From Actinomycetota bacterium (GTDB taxonomy: Bacteria; Actinomycetota; Coriobacteriia; Anaerosomatales; PHET01), in the NCBI GenBank assembly GCA_029265315.1, contig JAJUJM010000011.1, forward strand, positions 1 through 59,966: a stretch of 59,966 bases of DNA, in the 5' to 3' direction. This document shows, one piece after another, positions 55,601 to 59,966 of the stretch (positions are counted from its first letter, which is position 1; every line of letters begins with the position of its first letter). Position numbers and translations under genes: made by a program. Under the pieces are notes generated by a model. It did no database searches. It was not told the DNA's origin and saw only the letters and a program-made list of their open reading frames with translations.

Positions 55601-56257
55601 GTTGCTCGAGCCGAAGTTCGCGATGAGCTTGCGGTAGACGTAGTTCGACTCGTTGTTCATGTGCGACGAACCGAAGAAGGCCACCTTCTTCTGGTTGTAC
55701 GTCGCGCTGCTCAGTGCGCCCCGTTCGGTCACGAGCGCAGTGGCGATCTCAGCAAGAGCGGTGTTGAGGTCCATCTGGACCCACTTGCTCGTACCGTTGC
55801 CGAGGTCCGTGCCCTCGATGCGCTTGTAGGCGACCTCCCCGGTGCCCGTAGAAAGGAAGACGTCGTTGACCGGATGGCTCGTGCTGCCGGTCATCTCCTG
55901 CATCTCGGCGGCCGTCCAAGCGCCGACACGACGCGGGTTGTTGACGAGCTGGAGCGAGCCTGCGCCCTTGGCGCACAGACCGCCCGAGTTCCACGGAGAC
56001 TGGAAGTCGCCATAGATGTCAACGACCTTGCCCGTGGCGTTCTCCTTGACGACCCGCTGCCCGCAGCTCGCGGAGCAGTACGGGCACGTCGTGAAGGTGA
56101 CCGTGTGGTCGGGGCTGGATTCGTACGCGGCCGCTTTCACGGGATCGTACATGAATTCCAGACCACAACCGGCCACCGCGGTGGCAGCAGCGGCCGTCTT
56201 CAGGAAATCACGCCTGGTGATCCCCGACGCCGGCTGCCCGGTGTCCCTAGTTGCCAT
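52661..56257 (-). CDS. Selenocysteine formate dehydrogenase, major (alpha) subunit, Tat-exported
   Basis: Oxidises formate to CO2 at a molybdenum or tungsten bis-pterin site; FdnG-like, 1198 residues. The UGA at 55577-55579 falls in NVEHQARI-U-HSSTVAGLAA, the catalytic Sec position (residue 227), and both halves are in frame and match one protein. A Tat signal (TRRDFLK, RR at 15-16) is followed by the 4Fe-4S motif C58-C61-C65-C95. VAGC at residues 28-31 could be a lipobox. The ATG at 56257 has AAGGA seven bases upstream. The protein is longer than typical FdnG, with an extra segment around 340-430. Rex and a second operator probably control it. Confidence 0.93.
55547..55565 (-). promoter_or_regulatory. 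Bacterial SECIS element of fdhA
   Basis: Seven-pair stem GGTGGCC/GGCCGCC with apical loop GGTCT. The loop starts 18 bases after the UGA, the same spacing and loop sequence as in the E. coli fdhF SECIS. Confidence 0.88.
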
Positions 56258-56714
56258 ACCTCGTTCCTTCCTGGTCGAGGTTCCTCCGATGAAACCTGGT
56301 GCTCCCACCCCTCACCGGGGTGATGCCCGACGGCGCGAGGCCACCCTCCTTCCGTGAATCGAGGCCGTGCGTGCGGGAGCGGACAACGAAAAGACCGGCG
56401 CATGGCGCAGATCCGTGCGACTGCCATGTGCCGGTCGAAGAACCCATATGATGCGATGCCTCCCTTACCCGAAAAGCTACGCAGACAACGGCCGCCCGAA
56501 CCGGACGACTGTGTCCTGCGACCTCCTTTCCAATGCGGGAGGCGACACCGTTTCCCGTGTCACCCTGAACGGCTCGGCGACCATGGCGGCACCTGCGGCG
56601 ACACGGTAGGTCAGAGGAGCTCGGAGATCTATCGTTTCAATCTCGTTTCAAGCGATCTCCGCTTCGGTTGCCGGGCCGAACCGGAGACTTTGTAACGCTT
56701 GTTACAAACGGTGC
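56258..56714 (-). other. Long structured 5' leader of the formate dehydrogenase operon
   Basis: About 450 transcribed bases with no gene. It holds a 12-pair stem with one mismatch right after the Rex operator (56656-56687), direct repeats TCGTTTCAA (56632-56640, 56643-56651), and a stem GGTGACAC/GTGTCGCC. I could not match it to a molybdenum-cofactor or other known riboswitch. Confidence 0.5.
56690..56707. promoter_or_regulatory. Rex operator at the formate dehydrogenase promoter
   Basis: TTGTAACGCTTGTTACAA, a perfect palindrome whose arms equal those at the rex promoter. It lies about seven bases past the expected transcription start, where a bound repressor would block RNA polymerase. Confidence 0.8.
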
Positions 56715-56720
56715 CGCTCC

Positions 56721-56749
56721 AGCATACTCCCCGGCTGACTCAGCGTCAA
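56721..56749 (-). promoter_or_regulatory. Promoter of the formate dehydrogenase operon
   Basis: On the minus strand, TTGACG (56744-56749), an exact 17-base spacer and TATGCT (56721-56726). Confidence 0.7.
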
Positions 56750-56750
56750 G

Positions 56751-56766
56751 ATGCCATACGGGGTAT
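56751..56766. promoter_or_regulatory. Operator-like element upstream of the fdh promoter
   Basis: Minus strand ATACCCCGTATGGCAT; 13 of 16 bases equal the reverse complement of the palindrome at 28244-28259. It abuts the -35 box, so an activator is as possible as a repressor. Confidence 0.5.
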
Positions 56767-56837
56767 CTTTCCAACAGCCGATGCCATCGCGGGAGAACAC
56801 CTGACGATCATCAGACGCCCCTACCCTGTCCTGAAGA

Positions 56838-58397
56838 CTACCGATGTTCTCCGAAGAACGCCTCGAGGAACTCCTCGACGTCGAGCGAACGAATCTCCGT
56901 GACCGAAGCGAGCCTTCTGAGCTCGGGATCCTGCGTGCCCAGTCCGTACGTACGCTCGGCCATCGTCAGCAGCATGGCCTCGCGATCATCGAGTTTGTAC
57001 TTGTCGGCCATCGCCTTCGCGTCCGACTCCGAGTACTCCTCGAAAGAGAGAAGACGGTCGAGCTCAACATCCTGCACCACACGGCCTTCATAGTGTGACC
57101 GGTCCTCCACCGGCGCCACAAGCTGCAGTCTGCGCTTCTCGGAGACTCGGCGGATCTCCTCCAGGGAGATGAGCGCCTCCATGAAGTCAGGCGTCACGAC
57201 GAGTCGACGTTTACGAAGCAGCAGCAGCGGCAGGAGCAGCAGGGGCGAGAGGCAGGCCAGCCATCCCCACGGCGACTTCGGCGGCGTGACGGTGGGCGGC
57301 TCAAGCGTCGGCCATGCCCAGACCTGCACCTGGTTGTTCTCGCGATCGGACACGAAGATCCTGCCGCGGGAATCGAGCGCGACGTAGTTGGGGTAGTTGA
57401 ACTGCCCCGGCCCGACACCGCGAGTGCCGAATTGCGTGATGCGCGCCCCGTCAAGCCCGTAGACATCCACCGCGTGTGCGATGGCGTCGACGACGTACAG
57501 GCGGCCCTGTTCGTCGATGACCATGCCTCGCGGCACCCCTGAGGTGTCCACGAACTTGACGAACGACCCGGCCTTGTCGAATACCTGTACGCGGCGATTG
57601 TTGCCGTCTGCGATGAAGACGCGACCGTCCTTGGCCACGGCGACCCCGGACGGGAAGAAGAACGACCCCGGCTCTTCTTCGAGGGAGTTGGCTTGGTGTG
57701 TACGCCCGAAGGTCACGGTCCGGCTTCCCTCGGCACTGAAGTACACGACCCGATGGAGCTTCGTCTCGCCGACATCGGTCACGACGAACCCGCCGTCGGG
57801 CGCAAACCCCACCGACAGCGGCGACCAGTTCAGCTTCTCGCCCTTGGGTTCGAAGGTCCGCTTGTGCTTGCCCTCCAGATCGAAGATCTCGATGCTGCGA
57901 CGCCTGCGGTCGGTGACCCACACCTCTTGGCCGTGGACCGTGATCTGCACCGGGTTTCCCAGCTTCTCGCCGTCCGACAGCTCGTTGAAGGCTTTGAGGA
58001 AACGTCCGCCGTTCGTGAAGATGCTGATACGCCGCCTGCCGAAGTCGACCACATAGACCCGGTCATCCGGCCCCACACCGACCCCGAGAGGTATCTGCAG
58101 CTCGTTGGCGCCCTCCCCGGTGATCGAGTACAGGTAGCGCGGCGGCTCGACGAACTCGGGTTCGCCGACTTCCACAAGCGGGAGGCGGCGGTTGTTCACG
58201 TAGTACACGGTCGCATAGGTGAGCAAGGCGAGCAGGAGGAGGAGGACGGCCAGGAGCCAGATCCTCTTGCGACGCTCGCGACGCGTCAGCCTGCGGGGAC
58301 CATCGTCCCGTTCGGGCCGATGGCGGCCCTCGTCGAGCGGGCTTCCGAGAACGGGGTCGTTCACATCGATCTGGTTCAACGGAGTCTCAGGAACCAT
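56838..58397 (-). CDS. NHL-repeat beta-propeller membrane protein
   Basis: A 519-residue protein. A Pro/Arg-rich cytoplasmic start leads to a membrane helix (~46-66), then five to six NHL repeats (~85-370; for example IPLGVGVGPDDRVYVVDFG and FFFPSGVAVAKDGRVFIAD, ending QFNYPNYVALDSRGRIFVSD), a second helix (~378-395), and a ~120-residue charged C-terminal domain. NHL propellers bind proteins or glycans. It overlaps the upstream TPR gene by 11 bases; a multihaem cytochrome precedes that gene, so it probably helps assemble a surface electron-transfer complex. Confidence 0.88.
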   Translation of the reverse strand: MVPETPLNQIDVNDPVLGSPLDEGRHRPERDDGPRRLTRRERRKRIWLLAVLLLLLALLTYATVYYVNNRRLPLVEVGEPEFVEPPRYLYSITGEGANELQIPLGVGVGPDDRVYVVDFGRRRISIFTNGGRFLKAFNELSDGEKLGNPVQITVHGQEVWVTDRRRRSIEIFDLEGKHKRTFEPKGEKLNWSPLSVGFAPDGGFVVTDVGETKLHRVVYFSAEGSRTVTFGRTHQANSLEEEPGSFFFPSGVAVAKDGRVFIADGNNRRVQVFDKAGSFVKFVDTSGVPRGMVIDEQGRLYVVDAIAHAVDVYGLDGARITQFGTRGVGPGQFNYPNYVALDSRGRIFVSDRENNQVQVWAWPTLEPPTVTPPKSPWGWLACLSPLLLLPLLLLRKRRLVVTPDFMEALISLEEIRRVSEKRRLQLVAPVEDRSHYEGRVVQDVELDRLLSFEEYSESDAKAMADKYKLDDREAMLLTMAERTYGLGTQDPELRRLASVTEIRSLDVEEFLEAFFGEHR

Positions 58398-59391
58398 CGC
58401 CCACCCGCTCCAAGCCGGCCTTCGCCGCATCGTTTTCCGGATCCAGGGTCAACGCCGTCTTGTAGACGGCCCTGGCCTTGGCACTGTTGCCGGCCTCCTC
58501 GTAGATCTGGCCCAGCAGGACCTGTGCAGCAACGTCGTTCGGGTCGATCGCGACAGCGACGCGCGCTTCGACGAGCGCCTTACCAGGGTCCTTGGCTCGC
58601 AGCTGTCGCGCAGCTTCGACGCGCTTCGCGGCGGTGCCCAGTTCGTTCAGTGCTTTCACCGGCAGATCGACACCCGGAGCCGCATCGGCCGACGTGCGGA
58701 AGTGCTCCGCGGCGCCGGCGATGTCCCCGTCAGCCAGCAGCAGGCGACCCATGTCGTAGTTCGCCTCAGGGTGGCGCGGATCGAACATGAGCGCGTTGCC
58801 GAGCGATTCCCGATACGCCTCGCTGAGGCCCATCTCACGCAGGCAGACGGCGAGCAGGTAGTGGGTGGTGGAGGAGTCGCGCTTCAGGCGAAGTGCCTCC
58901 TTGAAGTAGCTGGCGGCCTCCTCGTACTCCTTCTGCTCCATGAGGGCGGTTCCCAGGTAGAAGTACGACTGCTCGAGGGCCTGGGTAGCTGCCGCGCCTT
59001 CGTTCGCTCCGAAGATGTCGGCCGCCCGGCGGAAGTATCCTTCAGCGGCCGCCCAGTCTTTCTCGCGCAACGCAAGAGTACCCAGACCAGCGATCGCGGG
59101 CGCGTAGTCCTTCTGCGCCTTCAAGATCGACTCGTACTGCCGAACGGCCTCGTTGCGGCGACCGGCGAGCGCGAGCGCTTGGGCGAGTCGCATCCGTAAC
59201 GGCAGGTTGTCCGGCTCCTTGCGCACCGCCGCGATGAGCTCATCGATCCCGCGAGCGATTGGCGTCGCCTCTCGCACCTGAAGATTGCTCTGCCACACGG
59301 TGTAGCCCAAGTAACCGCCCAGGAGCACGACGAGGACCACAGCGCCGGCGATGGCCGCATCGAGCGGCCGAACTCGCTTCAAGTCGATCAC
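58387..59391 (-). CDS. Membrane-anchored TPR protein
   Basis: A 334-residue protein with one N-terminal membrane helix (~9-31) and about six to seven tetratricopeptide repeats (for example LRMRLAQALALAGRRNEAVR, SYFYLGTALMEQKEYEEAAS, AQVLLGQIYEEAGNSAKAR). These are protein-binding scaffolds, often used in cytochrome or pilus assembly. The GTG at 59391 has GGGAG seven bases upstream. It sits between a partial multihaem cytochrome gene and the NHL gene. Confidence 0.88.
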   Translation of the reverse strand: MIDLKRVRPLDAAIAGAVVLVVLLGGYLGYTVWQSNLQVREATPIARGIDELIAAVRKEPDNLPLRMRLAQALALAGRRNEAVRQYESILKAQKDYAPAIAGLGTLALREKDWAAAEGYFRRAADIFGANEGAAATQALEQSYFYLGTALMEQKEYEEAASYFKEALRLKRDSSTTHYLLAVCLREMGLSEAYRESLGNALMFDPRHPEANYDMGRLLLADGDIAGAAEHFRTSADAAPGVDLPVKALNELGTAAKRVEAARQLRAKDPGKALVEARVAVAIDPNDVAAQVLLGQIYEEAGNSAKARAVYKTALTLDPENDAAKAGLERVGDGS

Positions 59392-59397
59392 GCACAC

Positions 59398-59581
59398 GCT
59401 CCCTTACCGACGCGCCGGGGCCTGCCGGGGCCACCATATCCGACGCTCATCGAAGGTCATCTGGCGAATCTACGGACGAACCGCTCGGGTGTCAAACCGA
59501 GCGGAGCCTGCGCGGTCGCCACTTGGACGCGCGACAAGAAGCGACCCACAAGCCAACGTACACATACGAGAACAGATACAC
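59398..59581. other. Spacer with a short direct repeat
   Basis: No gene seen between the TPR and cytochrome genes. TACRAGAACAGAT occurs at 59565-59577 and 59583-59595 (18-base period); the second copy covers the cytochrome stop codon. Confidence 0.35.
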
Positions 59582-59966
59582 CTACAAGAACAGATCGTTG
59601 TGACACTGCACACAAAGTTCACGGCCACGGTACGGCGCGATGAGGCGGTTCTGATAGTTGAGCGTGCCGTGACACCCGTAGCACAGTCGCACTTCATGTG
59701 TGGCTGTGGCGAGTCCCTCCTTCTCGCGCTGCGTGTCGATCGTCCCGAAGCCTATGTGGCAGTCGTCGCACCGGTAGGGGCGCTCTTTTCGGAACTCACT
59801 GTCGGTCGTGGCCACCTCGAAGTGTACCGCGTGCTCGGCGAACGCCTTGTGCTTGATGGCGGTGGCGGGCCGCTGCTTCATCTCGTCGTGACACGGCGTG
59901 CAGTTCTCGCGGGTGAGCTCGGCGCGCCTGACCTTGTCGTGGTGGCACGACTGGCAGGAGTTGCGG
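59582..59966 (-). CDS. Multihaem c-type cytochrome, C-terminal part (runs off the window)
   Basis: An open frame runs to the window edge, so the start is missing. The visible ~127 residues hold five CxxCH motifs: CQSCH, CTPCH, CDDCH, CYGCH and CVQCH, with spacing typical of small multihaem electron carriers. There is no membrane helix in the visible part. With the TPR and NHL genes downstream it forms a cytochrome cluster, perhaps separate from the formate dehydrogenase operon. Confidence 0.9.
   Translation of the reverse strand, partial: RNSCQSCHHDKVRRAELTRENCTPCHDEMKQRPATAIKHKAFAEHAVHFEVATTDSEFRKERPYRCDDCHIGFGTIDTQREKEGLATATHEVRLCYGCHGTLNYQNRLIAPYRGRELCVQCHNDLFL

Noticed and set aside
56258-56714. 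Molybdenum-cofactor riboswitch in the fdh leader
   Set aside because: Tempting by context, but I could not match the conserved core; kept only as a structured leader.

Overview
The window is high-G+C, gene-dense bacterial chromosome with no rRNA, insertion sequence, prophage or CRISPR array. Sigma-H, Rex, TatA, many c-type cytochromes, a selenocysteine formate dehydrogenase, type IV pilus and chemotaxis genes, together with actinobacterial base composition, point to an anaerobic, motile actinobacterium of the class Coriobacteriia (perhaps the Anaerosomatales/OPB41 lineage). That placement is inference.

Layout: (a) 0.2-3 kb, a cAMP module (adenylate cyclase divergent from a cNMP-binding protein) and tRNA-Thr. 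(b) 3-17.2 kb, a minus-strand housekeeping block greA-lysS-clpC-radA-disA-yacL-ispD-ispF-cysE-cysS-rlmB-yacP-sigH, in nearly the order known from Bacillus. (c) 17.3-24.4 kb, tatA, rex (with a promoter-embedded Rex operator), a site-2 protease, SAM/MTA nucleoside enzymes, YhaM, small unknowns and tRNA-Pro. (d) 24.5-30 kb, a 24-haem-motif membrane-anchored cytochrome, a chemoreceptor, and on the plus strand a ferredoxin / thioredoxin-like selenoprotein / DUF362 ferredoxin operon that I cannot match to any described system. (e) 30-38 kb, cell-envelope genes and pilT. (f) 38-47 kb, a diguanylate cyclase and a complete chemotaxis operon cheR-mcp-cheW-cheY-cheB-cheA-cheC-cheD. (g) 47-60 kb, an L,D-transpeptidase, a lipoprotein/membrane-protein pair, a Tat-exported formate dehydrogenase operon whose alpha subunit reads through UGA as selenocysteine and whose third gene is a hexahaem cytochrome c, then NHL and TPR proteins and a partial multihaem cytochrome at the edge.

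The main themes connect. Formate oxidation outside the membrane (fdhA-fdhB-hexahaem cytochrome) could feed the large multihaem cytochromes. Rex, the NADH/NAD sensor, has an identical-arm operator (TTGTAAC-N4-GTTACAA) in its own promoter and just after the start of the formate dehydrogenase transcript. Both loci with an in-frame UGA have a hairpin meeting bacterial SECIS rules, and both carry a related 16-bp element (ATACCCTATGGGGTAT-like) at the promoter. Three cyclic-nucleotide systems (cAMP, c-di-AMP, c-di-GMP) are encoded within 40 kb.
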